A stretch of 64,000 nt of DNA from NCBI GenBank assembly GCA_963277665.1, contig OY728121.1, positions 1,653,212,062 to 1,653,276,061 of the forward strand, read 5' to 3'. Origin of the DNA: Viscum album. Taxonomy: Eukaryota > Streptophyta > Magnoliopsida > Santalales > Viscaceae. Made by a program: the position numbers and the translations under genes. The notes under the pieces were generated by a model, which saw only the letters and a list, made by a program, of their open reading frames with translations, ran no database searches and was not told the DNA's origin. This document shows, piece by piece, positions 11,519-23,814 of this stretch (positions are counted from its first letter, which is position 1; each line of letters begins with the position of its first letter).

Positions 11519-12354
11519 TCATAGAGCTCCGACAACTTCAAATGAGGTTAGTACAGTCCTGATCCTGAGACCAGGGATTGTTGAATTTGAAGGGAATACT
11601 AGCCTTGGATTTTTTGAGTGAAAGGTGATGAGAATAGGGTGATGATCAGAATTAAGTTTAGGAAGAGTAATACTAGAGATGGTGTCCCAAGCATCTAATA
11701 TTGGGGTATTAACAAGAGCTCTATCCAGCTTGCTAGCAACAACCCGATTATAATGTCTGCATACCAAGTAAACTTAGCACCTATGAGATTGACTTCAACC
11801 AGATTACAGTCCACAATAGTAGTTCTAAATTCTCTAGATGATATAGGAGAATGGGAAGGAGCCATTTTCTCAGAGGGTGAGAGGATGGAATTGAAATCCC
11901 CCATCACCATCCATGGGTCATGCATGGAGTTAGCAATGGAGGCGAGGGCACTCCACAAAGTCCTACGATCTTGGTATCTATTTTTGGCATAAACAAATGT
12001 ACAAAATATGTGCTTTCTATCAAAAATAAAATCACAAGTAAACATTTGGTTAGAGTAGATACTAATTTTGACATTTTTCAGGGAGTTGTGATAAAGAATC
12101 CGTAAAGATTCAGCATTACTATCATTAGCACAAGAACCAAGAAAATTATAACCAACATGAAAGAGGCGCAAAAAGTTCATAGAAAAGTTGATTTTGGGTT
12201 CAGCAAGTGCTAAAATTTTGGGTTTATGAGTAGTAACAAGTCTTCTAATAACCAAAAGAGTGTCAGAGTTCTCTAGCCCCTGAAAATTCCAAAAAAACAA
12301 ATCCACTAAAACCTTTTTTGGAGCCCGAGATCCTTTTTTTCTTTTTGGATCCAT
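11519..12354 (-). pseudogene. LINE ORF2 AP endonuclease domain
   Basis: The start MDPKRKKG (12354) is followed by FFWNFQGLEN (Asn motif), LALAEPKINF (Glu motif), WMVMGDFNSIL (GDFN motif) and, after a frameshift near 11,720, LPKLNSDHHPILITF (SDH motif). These are the catalytic landmarks of the endonuclease that nicks target DNA for LINE insertion. The residues are largely conserved, but the frame changes between GAKFTWYA and the SDH part, so the domain is split. Confidence 0.87.
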
Positions 12355-12359
12355 TCGAG

Positions 12360-13963
12360 CCCCTGATGTTTTTAGATCTTATAAGGTTTGAGGGAGTGGT
12401 TGGGGGAGTCTTTATGCCCTGTTTTCTCATAGAATAAGTAGTTAAAACATTAGTTACTTTCAAAACATTTAAATCAATAGTAGCAGCAGGAAGGTCCATT
12501 GCCATAGGGGCATGGGGGTCAGTAGTCAAAGATGGAGTGTCCAGAGTGTCTACTGGTTCAGTAGATACATCCATCAAGGGTATATGTTGAATTTTAGAGT
12601 TGAGATCCTGTAGTGGCAGTGGTATAGGGGGGTGAAGGGGGGGGAGGTGAGTTCACCTCAGTGCAATTATCCTGTTTAACCAGAGCAGAAGAATGCATAA
12701 CAGAATTCTCGGATGAGGCAGTGGCATCAGCTTGTTTTGGAGAAGAATGATCCATAACACATAGTTGTGTAGGGGTTGCAGTAACTTGTGTAGGATCTCG
12801 AGAGGTGATATCAACCGGGATGTCATCTTTGTGGCAGGCTATGTGAGATACTGGCGCCTTGGTGGGACGAGTTCTCGCTGCATCATCTGGATCCGCATGG
12901 AGGTAGGGTTCAGAGGAATTTACTAGGATGGGCTGAGCATTGTCTTCCAAGGAGGTCTGGGAGAGTACTTCCTGTTCTTCAGCTTCGACTTGATCATCCT
13001 AGGAGGTCCCGGAGGTCTCACCCAGAAGAGAAGTTTTTTCACCCAAATATCGGGTTTTTTCTTGGGGAGGTTAGGGACAGCAGAAATCACACTCTTACCA
13101 GACATCTTCTGCTTCACTTCAGTCCATCCGTCATCCACAGGTTCAGTCACCTGGTTTTTGATCACCCGACATTTCAGAAGTGAGTGCCTGAGTATTTTTC
13201 ATAGTTCATAGTAGGGAGGCATTCGTTCACACTCAATCCGAACTTCAGCACGATACTCATTGGCGTTGAAGATTATGGTTTCAGGAATTTTTTCAGCAAT
13301 GTCGACCTCCACCATAACACGTCCATACATGCCAAGCTCAGGGTTCAGCATTCGTTGATCAATCTTTAGTGGTGTGCTGATACATGAGGCGATGTCTTTG
13401 AGAATCTGGGGGTGCCAAAAATACCAATTCAATACATGAAAATGCACCCAGATTTGAACTAAGGAATTTTTTTTTGTTATATGGATTGAAGGCGAGGTAT
13501 CATTCTGATAAACGAACGACACTCGGCTTGATTTGCAGGTTCCCAGAGTTCCATACACGATTCAAATTTTCTTGAATTTTTGAAACAAGGTGAAAATAAC
13601 CCTTACCGAGAGGGATGAGCTTCCAGTCAGAAAAACCCCAAATATTTTCAATTCTAGATTTGAGTTCCGGGTTCGACCAGGGGTTGTCCCATTTTAGATA
13701 AGAAATACGGGCCAGGAAGAAAAACTTACAGAGTAGCGACCATTGCTAAAGTGCTTCTGGATCAGCTTCAACAGCAAATCTACCGTCTTCGAGCTTCTTG
13801 CATCTAGCCACATGCATCTCAGTGGATTTGCAAGGGTCCATGCCTTTGAGAGATTCGACGAAGGATATTCCTTTCGTCTTTTCTTTTGAGAGGGTGTCAT
13901 TTTTTTAGCTAAGATTTTGTGCTTGAATGCGAGTTCACATTCAGGATCGAATTTGATACCCAT
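12360..13963 (-). pseudogene. LINE ORF1 (DUF4283-type nucleic-acid-binding protein)
   Basis: Starting at the ATG at 13963, the translation contains a basic stretch (PSQKKRRKEYPSSNLSKAW), a DUF4283-like body (about 13,720-13,230: RYSVSFSSWPVF, VWVHF-like, GRVMVEVDIAEKIPETI) and a decayed CCHC knuckle near 13,200-13,160. There the first Cys reads Tyr, the second is a stop, and His and the last Cys remain (LRHSLLKCR). A low-complexity Pro/Ser/Thr tail follows (12,950-12,360). In plant L1 elements this protein packages the RNA. Stops at about 13,690, 13,200 and 12,590 break it. Confidence 0.78.
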
Positions 13964-14083
13964 CGAGAAGGAGCTATCGAATCAATTTGAGGCCAGCGAA
14001 GTCATCAGGATTGGGCAACCCTAGAGGGAGCGTCGAAAGCGACGAGAGCACTTGGTCGTTAGAGAGAATTTTTTCATCTCCAA

Positions 14084-14098
14084 TATAATATATATGTT
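14084..14098. repeat. LINE target-site duplication, right copy
   Basis: TATAATATATATGTT, identical to 8154-8168, at the 5' end of the minus-strand LINE. Confidence 0.85.
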
Positions 14099-14169
14099 AT
14101 ATATGTTACATAATATCATTAACTCCATCCTTTATACGTTCCATGTATGGCATGAATGAATCATATCAC

Positions 14170-14201
14170 TTTGAGGGGGTGGTAGTCCTCACTTCCTCAA
14201 A
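14170..14201 (-). other. LTR hairpin module (element 2, 3' LTR, second of three)
   Basis: A perfect 7-bp stem (TTTGAGG at 14170-14176 with CCTCAAA at 14195-14201) encloses the conserved GGACTACCACC core on the minus strand. The counterpart in the 5' LTR (23237-23268) keeps the stem while the loop differs. Confidence 0.6.
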
Positions 14202-14364
14202 TGAAATTATCATATTTAAATGTTATGGAAAGAATAAAGGTATGTTGTAAATAAAAATTACACAAGAATATAGGAAATATAAATATAATATATATCTTAT
14301 ATAAATATATTGACATCATAATGGACACCATGAGAGGTGGTAAGAGAAAATTGAACAATCATCA

Positions 14365-14396
14365 TTTTGTGAGGAAGTAGTTCACCGTACACAAAA
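14365..14396 (-). other. LTR hairpin module (element 2, 3' LTR, first of three)
   Basis: TTTTGTG (14365-14371) pairs with CACAAAA (14390-14396) around a GTACGGTGAACTAC core on the minus strand. The 5' LTR counterpart near 23432-23464 has a TTTC/GAAA stem instead. Confidence 0.55.
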
Positions 14397-14742
14397 ACAA
14401 TATTTTCTATATCAATTAGATGGATGTGTGTTTATATTTAGGTCTAAAACATAGCATAAAAAACATAATAGTATAATTAGGATACTCTTGTTGTTATAAA
14501 AAATGGAATAATGATATTTTAGGTGGTTGTAGAAATAAAATAAATGAATGGAGCTTGGGAGAAGATGTTGCCTCTAAATCAGGTAACTCTTTTTGGTTTG
14601 ATTCAAAAGGATTCCTTGGGGGGACTTATTCCCAAGTAAAGGAATATAAGAGGAAATTATGGTCTTTGAGATCTTATTTTAGTAGCATTTTTATGATCCA
14701 TGGGGCTTGAGAGGTTTGAGTAAGTGGGTAGTGCTGGTGGCC

Positions 14743-14749
14743 ATTTATA
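14743..14749 (-). promoter_or_regulatory. Element 2 3' LTR TATA box
   Basis: On the minus strand CTATTATAAATGGCC follows GTGCCCCTTCTCC, matching the array promoter context (GTGCCCCTCACCCC then TATAAAAG) and the 5' LTR copy at 23808-23814. Confidence 0.6.
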
Positions 14750-16604
14750 ATAGGGAGAAGGGGCACTTTAGGAATGTCTTGCAATTTTATTTTATTTTAA
14801 ATTGATTTTAGAATTATAATACTCTCAAACTGATATATTTAGATCATAATAAGAGTATGGGTCTATATACATTCATCAAATTTTATTTATACAAGTTATG
14901 TCACAAATTTAACCTTATCGTTTGGCTTTAACCCTTAATTAAATAAATTACCTCTTACCATGTCTTCTTGTATTCTTATACTAAATGGTTAATATAATTA
15001 GTATAAAATGACAATAGAACCTCTAGAAGATAATTAATTATATTTTAAACATTATCTAAGTTATTTGGACGAATATAATATTTTTATTACTATTATATCA
15101 TTTAATAAAATAGTATTTGTTTTAAAAAATCATTTATATCAATTTTGACACTATTTAGTAATAGATTTTTGTTAGTCATAAAAAATTTATTAATTAAAAT
15201 AAATAAATTAAATCAATGATAACGTGTCATAATCAACCATAAAATTCAATGATGGTATAAAATGTTAAAATTACAATTATTTTAATATTTATAATATCAT
15301 TTATTTGATTCATTCATTAATATGGTAATCACTGCATCATCCTTGTGTGAAAAATAAATTTATTTATTTAACGTCTAAAAATTATATATAAAATACCATG
15401 ATATAGGAAATGTTTAATATTTATAATTATTATTTATATTCAATGATTGAAATTATATAACCCCATATTTAAATTGTTTTAGTAAAAATATACATGTTTG
15501 TGTTATATTTCTCTTTAAATTAATTATTATAACATAACATTATCATACCCAAGTGGATAGATGGGGTCCTAAAATCAACACAATGATGATCATTGTCAAC
15601 CATATATCATTCAATATTATCAGTACACATGTTAGTATAGTTTTATATTATTATAACATTATTTTTTACCCTTATTTTACTAATTTACCATTTAACCTTG
15701 GTAAACAAAAATAATTATTAAGTTTCTCTACATGATGTCCAAAATTAAAAGGTTCGTATTTTAAAAATATGGAAATTGTAATAAAAAATATGGAATCCAT
15801 TTCTTAATATTCAAAACAAATAATTGGATGAAATTAATTTAAAATTAATTTCCGTTGGGAAAACTAGAAAGAATGTTTTTAAGAAGTAAAATCTATCAAA
15901 TGACTGACATGTTTTTATAACCAATTTAAATGTGAAATTACATCTAATGACCAAAATTGTATTAAATGATAAAAACATAATCCAATTACACTTTAAAATC
16001 AACTAAATGATAACATATCTATATAAATAAATTACACGAAAAGGCATTTTTGAATTAAAATGCAATATTTTTTACTATTCATTAAAATATAATTTTCGTT
16101 AAAAAATACTGAAATATCAGCCAAGGTAAATTTTAATGTCCTGTTTCCAATGAATAAGTTTATTTTACCAAATAAAACATATAGTAGTGAAAAAATTATT
16201 TTTAAAAAGGCTTCACCATAAAAATGTAGTAAAACGACCTTTTAAAAATATTTGAGTATTATATTCTTATAATTGGATCCATTCTTATTTTAAGCATCTC
16301 AAATTCGTTGGATAAATGTAAAAACATTTTAAATATATGTAAAATAATAATATAGTTAATTATTTTCAATATTGAATATACAATGGCTAGGCATTAACTA
16401 CCATCTAAAATATTATTATTATTGTTATATTATTTCGCAGTATAAATCAGAGTTGTGTGCAACACAGGATTTAGAAGAAACCCATTATTACGTGATGAGT
16501 AATCAATTAAAAAAATTGTCCCCTATGAATTCATATTAATATTTTATTCATCAATATTATTGCATATGAAAATTTATTTTCCTATAAATACCTGTGATGT
16601 TACA

Positions 16605-16618
16605 TCCTTCCCCCTTTT
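16605..16618 (-). other. Element 2 polypurine tract
   Basis: The minus strand reads AAAAGGGGGAAGGA directly before the 3' LTR start TGTAACATC. This is the expected plus-strand primer for second-strand cDNA. Confidence 0.8.
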
Positions 16619-19600
16619 GGAAATTTCCTCCTCACAATTTTATTAACTTTCTAAATAATTAAGGGTATTTATCCCTCCTAGATTTTTCATATTCCCATGT
16701 TGACTCTTAAACTATATGGATTTTCCAAAAAACCATTACCTGATGAGTCACCTTATTCCACAATACTTTCTCTCTCTGGTCGAGAATCTGTACTCACTAT
16801 TCCCAATAATAATGATTCTCTTCCAACTAAACAACCTTTAGACTAAAAACATGAGATGGATCCAGAATATAATTTTTTAACATTGAATCAAGAAAAAACT
16901 GTATGTACCTAGGATAAACATGGAGGTAAATCCCCTCTATAGACAACTGATCTAACTTTCTCTAAGATTTCATAGGGTCCAATGAACCAAAGAATTAGCT
17001 TTCCCTTTTACCAAATTGCATCACACTTTTCCATGGAGAATCTTCGAGAAAGACATGATCACCTACCTTGAAAATAATATCCTTCTTCTAGTTATGTGAA
17101 AAACTTTTCTTCCTGCTCTAGGATGTTCCCATTTTCTTCTAAATCAATTGATCATTTTCTACCATATCTTCCCCAAATTCTAGTCCCATCAAATTCCATT
17201 CACCAACTTCATCCAAAAAATATAGAGTTTGATACTGCTTTCCATATAATGCTTCAAATAGTGTTATCTGTATAATAGAATGAAAACTATTATTATATGA
17301 AAATAGAATAAAAGAATGATGTTGATATCAACTTCCTAGGTAATCCATTTAATAAGCATGTATAATATCATCTAAGGTTTGAATTGTTCATTTTGATTGT
17401 CCATCTGATTGAGGATGAAAGGTTTTGCTGAAATTTAATTCAGTTCTCGGTGACTTATAAATGCCTTTCCAAAATTTATATGTGAACCTAGGATCAGGAT
17501 CAGATAAAATGGATTGGGGAACATCATGTAACCTGGAGATATCTTTAATATACAATAGGTAATAATAATCTAGAGGAAGGGTATCTCGAATAGGATAAAA
17601 ATGAGTAGATTTAGTCAATAAATCAACAATAAACTAGATTGCATTATTACATCTTGAAGTCTTTGGTAATCCCACAAGTAAATCCATGGACACATTTTCC
17701 CATTTCCACTCTTGCACTGGAAAATACTAAGACATCCCTTTCGGTACATGATGCTCTACTTTAACATATTGAAAAATAAAACATCTCATGGTAAAGTTAG
17801 AAATATCTATTTTCAATCCTTCCCACCAATAATGCTCATGAAGATATATGTACCTCTTAGTACTACTAGGAATGGTCATACCATAACATCTTTTTCTTCA
17901 ACTCTAAATCACAAATCAAATATAATATCATTAAAAACCTCAAAACACATTCTTTATCAATGTTAAATTTAGGTAATGTACCCATCTGAACCAACTCTAC
18001 CTTTTTATGCAACTCATTGTCTTCCTTCTAGGCTTTCTTAATTATTTCATCTAGAGAGAATTTCACTGAAAACTGAAACGAAACATTGGAATTCTCTACA
18101 CCAACAACCTCCATGGAAAATTTCATCAAATCATTAATAAAATTATCATGTTCCAAATGTAACATGGTTAATGTAGTATTAATTTTCAAATCCAAAGCAT
18201 CAGCCACTTTTTTCATTTTTCCAAGAATGTAATGAATCATACAATCATAATCCTTGATTAATTTCAGCCATTTTCTCTATCTCATGTTGTATTATATTTG
18301 AGTAAATATATAATTAAATATTTTATAGTCCATATATATTTCACATTTTACTTCACACAGATGATGCCTCCAAATTATTAAAGAAAAAACAACTACAACT
18401 AATTCAAAATCTTATGTAGGGTAATTTAACTAATGAGTTTTCAACTTACGTGAAGCATAATCAATTACCTAATAATTCTATATTAGGACACAACCAATTC
18501 CTTTGTATGAAGAATCACTATAGATTAGAAATTCACCATTTTTGGAAGGTAGTTCCAAAACTGGAGAATTCTATAATCTTTATTTCAATTCCAAAAAACA
18601 TTCATCACATTCTTTTGTCTAGATGAAATTAACACCATTTCAAGTTAAATTAGTTAGTGGAGTAGACAATCATGAAAAAATTTCAACAAAACTCCATTAA
18701 TAAACTACTAAACTAAGAAAATTACAAATCTCAATTATATTTGTGGGTCTTAGAAATTCATCAACAACTTTTTTTTAGGAGGATCAATAGTTATTCTATC
18801 TTTAAAAATAATGTGACCCAAGAATGAAATTTATTATAAACAAAACTAACAAATTTCTAAATTTCCCATATAGTTTCTTTTATTTTAATGTTTTCAAGAC
18901 AAAAATTAAAATACTTTCATGCTCCTATTTACTTTTAGAATATAGAAAATTATCATCAATAAACACAACAAAAAACTTATCCAAGAACTCAAGGAAAATT
19001 CTATTCATAAGATCCATGAATGCAACAAGTGTATTGGTTAACCCAAAAGGAATAATTGAAAATTCATAGTGTCCATATCTAGTTGGAAATTAAGTATTTA
19101 TAATTTATTATTCCCTTACTTTCATCTGATGGTACCACAATCTCAATTCAATCTTCCAAAAATACTGACCTCCCAATAGATGATCAAACAAATCATGGAT
19201 ATGAGGCAAATGATTGTTTTTCTTAATAGTGATATTATTTGAGGTTCTATAATCAAATGAAAAGTATCATTGAAGAATATTTATTATTAACAAACATGGT
19301 AGGATATCTCCATCATGATGTGCTAGGTCGAATGAAACCTTTATCTAATAACTCCTATAATTGCTTCTTTAACTCTAACATTTCAATTTCAGACATTCGA
19401 AAAGGAGGTTTTAAAATTGGATTAGCATCAGGAACCAAGTAAAAAATAAATTAAAATTCCCGATCAGGTATTATACCAGGAAAATCAGAAGGAATAACAT
19501 TAAGATACCCATTTACCACTTTTACAAATTTATTCTAAAAAATTCCTTTGTTTTAAACAATATGTGAAAAGTAACATACATTTCCATATTTTAATAGTTT

Positions 19601-21237
19601 CTTAGATTCCTGATATGTTTTCAATAGTCTTAGATCATTCTTTTACAAAATTGAAATTATTTCTGAAAAACCCCTCTTTATCTCTGTATTCAATTCTATC
19701 TTGATAAATGGAAATCCAATCCATACATAGAATTATATCAAACTTCACTAGAGGCAAAAAAAATAATGTTTGCAGGTAGACTCCTTCCATAGACAAGGAT
19801 ATGAAGGATCCTATAATTTCTTTTTATCTTAAAATATCCCTTAGATGTTTTTACTATAATTTATAGATTCATTTCATGAGATATAATGCCAAATTTACTA
19901 GAAAATTTCTCAGAAATGAAAGAATGTGTAGACCTGGAATCAGACAACACATTGGCATAATCTAAATAAAAAAATGTACCTGATACTACTTCATTTGATG
20001 GCCCAACATCTGTAGAATTAGTTTCGATTTTTTTCACCACCCCTTTATTCTTATATTCCATCTTCATCCAATAATTTGGGTTCTTCATCAGACACTCATT
20101 TTTATAATGAACCATTTTATTGCATTTAAATCATTTTACTGACCATAAATCAGATTTTGTCTTACCACTACCCTAATCCTTTATGTGTAATTACGATCCT
20201 TATGTACCATTTTACCACATTTAAAGAACTTACCAAAACTCAAAAGGAATTTATGAGTGTTATTTTTACCACAATGTTCAAAAATTGTAATCATATGTTT
20301 CTTACCATTAGACTTTTTTGAAGAGTTCTTCCATTTCCTCTGCCGCCTCAACCTCTTATTCTGTTGTTTATCATAAAACACATGATCATCGATAAACTTT
20401 ATTTCCACCTTCTCCACACATTGAAAAAGTTTGTCATAACTTTTGAACTCATGAGAAGCTAATTCACTTCAATAATTTGGCAGTAACGCTTAGTAAAATG
20501 ATTGATTTTACTATCAGGATCTGGTAGGAAATTTGGAGCATACCTTTCTAGTTAAGTGAATATTTCTTCATGAGCAGCCACTGATTCACCCTCTTGCCTT
20601 AATTCCAAGAATTCTTTTTTCCATCTTAAGTTGAATTGACTTAGGAAATTAGTTCTCAAGAAAAATACCTTTTAATTCATTTCAATCAATAGAATCAATA
20701 TTTTCATTGTCCCTAATATTTTTAACCATTGACCACCACTAATCGACTTCACCTTCAAAATGATAAATAATAAGACTAAACTTTTGATGTTATAAACACC
20801 CCTATACATTGAAAATATTTTCATGTTCTTTAATCTACTCATTATCTAGAACAGATTCAGATGATCCTCTGAATGATGGAGGATGTTACCTCATGAAATG
20901 ATCCTCTATCGACATGTTCCTATATGGTTGATTTGGATGATATCATGCATGGGTACCACCTAAATGTTTAGCCTATTTTGACTATCCCATCACTGCATAA
21001 AACTATTTAGTTTCGATTATGACCGTCTCAAGTTACTTATTTGGATGGTTTTTTCCTCTAGATGTCATCCCATCACAGTTTCTCAATTTCCTCTATAGAA
21101 AACCATTCTGAACAGACATATCTAAGATGAACCAACATGGTAATCCTAAAATTATTTTTCTATTTTATCGTAAAGTAAAAAATCAATTTATGGATATTCT
21201 ATTAAAATATCCTAACCATTAAAGTTATCTAAACCGA
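16619..21237 (-). pseudogene. Element 2 gag-pol, heavily decayed Ty3/gypsy
   Basis: Relics in the expected order on the minus strand: capsid (about 20,650-20,520, EFLELRQEGESVAAHEE and LERYAPNF); knuckles (about 20,270-20,100, CGKNNTHKFLL and FKCGKMVHKDRNY, several ligands lost); protease (about 19,960-19,900, VLSDSRSTHSFIS, Gly of DSG changed to Arg); RT (about 19,260-18,930, first Asp region KIELRLWYHQ with Asp to Glu, and VVFIDDNFL with FIDD kept); RNase H end (18,240-18,150, IHYILGKMKKVADAL); integrase core (17,618-17,388, Asp in SDPDPRFTYKFW kept, catalytic Glu of DGQSE changed to Lys, then a stop). Dozens of stops make this the older of the two left-hand elements. Confidence 0.85.
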
Positions 21238-21249
21238 CCTCTAATACCA
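21238..21249 (-). other. Element 2 primer-binding site
   Basis: The minus strand reads TGGTATTAGAGG, one C-to-T change from the TGGTATCAGAGG of element 1 and the array, two bases from the LTR edge. Confidence 0.78.
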
Positions 21250-23046
21250 ACTATAAGTACCCATCCTTAGAACATTACATAATCCTAAGGTATGTTAAGA
21301 ATTTTATTTTAATTAACATTGGGTATCATTTCAGGTTTAGAATTATAAAAAAAATCCACTATTAATACATATCATACCATAATCACACAAGAGGATACTA
21401 TCAAAAGAGTATCCATTTTTTCCACCAAATAAAACCAGTTAAAAAGCATTATTTATTTTCTTGATAAAAATCTTTTTTGACTTCTTCCTTTATCTTAATC
21501 ATCCTTATATGATATGAAAACTTTTTAAAAAACATGGGATAAGCACAAAAACTTTGTAAGGGATAAAATAAGGAAAGAAAACATTAGTCTATGAATATTT
21601 ATAAACCCATGAATTCGTAGGAATCATCAAAGTATCTTAGAAATAATAAATCATTAAGGTAACTTGTGGAATCTATATCATACATACTTTGTTGCTTTCA
21701 CAGCCACATAGGGATTATCCTTCAGGTTTATGTTTAAAATATCCATCACTGTATATTCCCTAAATGTCTCAGGAAAAATCGGGACATTTACCTCCATCAT
21801 TTTACCCAATTCATTGTAGAGATATCCCAGGCTCACCATACCATGGTTTACCCTAAAACCACATTTGTACTTAATAAATCTCAATTAACCATATTATTAC
21901 ATAACACATAAACCAATCATAAAGGAAAAATTACATTTCCAATTTGAAATGACATTTCATCTTTACAATCCTCACACTCATAAATGAAAACACATTATTT
22001 TAAAATAAAATTGTAAACTTTTAAAGTAAACATCAATAAATAATAGTGATGTAAAATTGAGAAATTCTATTCATGAAGTATATGTAAAAACATTCAATGT
22101 TATTGAAATAATTAAGACCCCTTTAATACAAAATTAAAATAGTTTAAAAGAAGATTTTTTAATTGAAGTTCCCCATACAAAATTGAATGATTTGAAATGA
22201 ATTTAATCTTTAAAATATTAATTTCCATATAAATAAGTTCTTAAAATTATTTTTGAAAACATGGACATGAATGAGAAGGATTTAGACGTTTAAATCATTA
22301 AAACATTTAAAAATATATTTTACTTAAAGAGTCCCATACCACTTGAGAAAATACATGAATAAAAAATTTAAATAATAACATTAAACAAAACATATAATAT
22401 CATGAGAATAATGATATTAATGATATAATATTTAAAAGGAAATTATATACAACATATAAAAGTGAATTGGTGTATAAGAACAAATAAGTCCCAATGGAAT
22501 GTAAATTGAGATGAAATCCCTTATAAATATCATATCCTTTGATTAAGGATAAATCAAGGACATAAATATATGTGAAAAAAATTAATACATCCAATATAAA
22601 TGTATATATAGTGTAAAAAAAATATTTCATTAACATATATTATTGGAAAAACAAATCCAATGACATGGATATTTAACTTGATTAAATGAGATTGAGTTAA
22701 GATTTCCATTACATTGAATCTAAATTGTCTCGTTTGTTCATTAATATCCTGAATAATAAAAAGATGTTAATTTATAATTTCTTTATAAAATTTTTAAATA
22801 TTATTAATTATTTTATTTTACATATTACTATGTTATAAAAATTCGTTAATTATAGGAGTACATATCTGACGTTTTGTCGATGTTCGGTAATTGAGTAAAA
22901 ATGAACATGTTTTAATGAAAATTATCAAAGTGGTCATAAGTCCATTATATACAGAATGATATTTGTGGTTTAATTATCATATATATATAATATATATATA
23001 TTTATAATATTCCATTAAATTTAGAGATAATAAATGAAATTTATCT

Positions 23047-23080
23047 TTCATCGAGACGGTAGGTCATACATACGCATGAA
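23047..23080 (-). other. LTR hairpin module (element 2, 5' LTR, third of three)
   Basis: TTCAT (23047-23051) pairs with ATGAA (23076-23080), extended by CG/CG with one bulge, around GACCTACCGTCTC on the minus strand. The core is shared with the array modules. Confidence 0.55.
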
Positions 23081-23236
23081 TGCTACTTTCATTTCTTTGT
23101 CATATTAATGGAATATAAAATAAATGATACATATATATATTATAATTACTGTATAAAATAGATGTTATATATTTTAATAATTTCATTAACTCCATCCGTT
23201 ATATGTTCCATGTATGGAATGAATGATTCATATCAC

Positions 23237-23268
23237 TTTGAGGGGGTGATAGTCCAAACATCCTCAAA
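23237..23268 (-). other. LTR hairpin module (element 2, 5' LTR, second of three)
   Basis: A perfect TTTGAGG/CCTCAAA stem (23237-23243 with 23262-23268) encloses GGACTATCACC on the minus strand. The stem is identical to the 3' LTR copy although the loop has diverged. Confidence 0.6.
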
Positions 23269-23807
23269 TTAGATTATCATATTTACACATTATAGAAACA
23301 ATAATTTTATATTATAAATAAAAATTTTAGAACCATAGAGAAAACAAAAATAAAATATATATCATACATAAATATAGTTCCATCATAATGGCCACCATTA
23401 TAGGTGGTAGTAGAAGGTTAAACAATCATCATTTCATGAAGTAGTAGTTCACCTTACACAGAAACAGTATGTTCTATATCCATTTGATGGAGGTGTGTGT
23501 AAGTGTGGGTCGAAAGCTTAACATAAAAAATACTAGTATATTTAGGATACTAATTTTTTATAAAATAATGGAATAAAAGAATATTATGGGGTTTTTAGAA
23601 ATAAATTAAATAAAAGGAGCTTGAGAGAAGATGTTACTTCTAAAATTGGTAACTCTTTTGATTTGAGCCAAAAGGATCCCTTGAGTTGTCTAATGTCTAA
23701 GGTAAGGATTATAGAATTAAATTAGGGGTTTTGGGAGCTTATTTGAGTAGAATTTAGATGATACGAGGGGATTGAGATTTGTTTCTAAGTTGATAAAGAC
23801 GGTGGCC

Positions 23808-23814
23808 ATTTATA
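23808..23814 (-). promoter_or_regulatory. Element 2 5' LTR TATA box
   Basis: The minus strand reads CTCTTATAAATGG after GTGCCCGTCCTCC, the promoter arrangement shared by the LTRs in this window. Confidence 0.62.

Larger units (their letters stand above)
8169..14083 (-). mobile_element. LINE (plant L1-type non-LTR retrotransposon), structurally complete but decayed
   Basis: On the minus strand the order is a short 5' leader (14083-13964), ORF1 with a DUF4283-like domain, then ORF2 with AP endonuclease, reverse transcriptase, a zf-RVT region and RNase H, ending in a short A-run (T-run at 8169-8174 on the plus strand). A perfect 15-bp duplication flanks it. At about 5.9 kb it has the usual length and domain order of plant L1 elements with RNase H, so it is not 5'-truncated. 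Several stops, frameshifts and active-site changes make it inactive. It inserted into element 2's 3' LTR; the related empty site can be read in element 2's 5' LTR at about 23,130-23,180. Confidence 0.92.
14099..16604 (-). repeat. Element 2 3' LTR, part 2
   Basis: This continues the LTR interrupted by the LINE and aligns with 23,165-25,669. It carries a TATA box (plus ATTTATA at 14743-14749), two hairpin modules (14170-14201, 14365-14396), a GGTAAA/TTTACC palindromic region near 15,685-15,715 shared with the array LTRs, and ends GATGTTACA at 16604. The PPT of element 2 follows directly. No genes are present. Confidence 0.82.
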
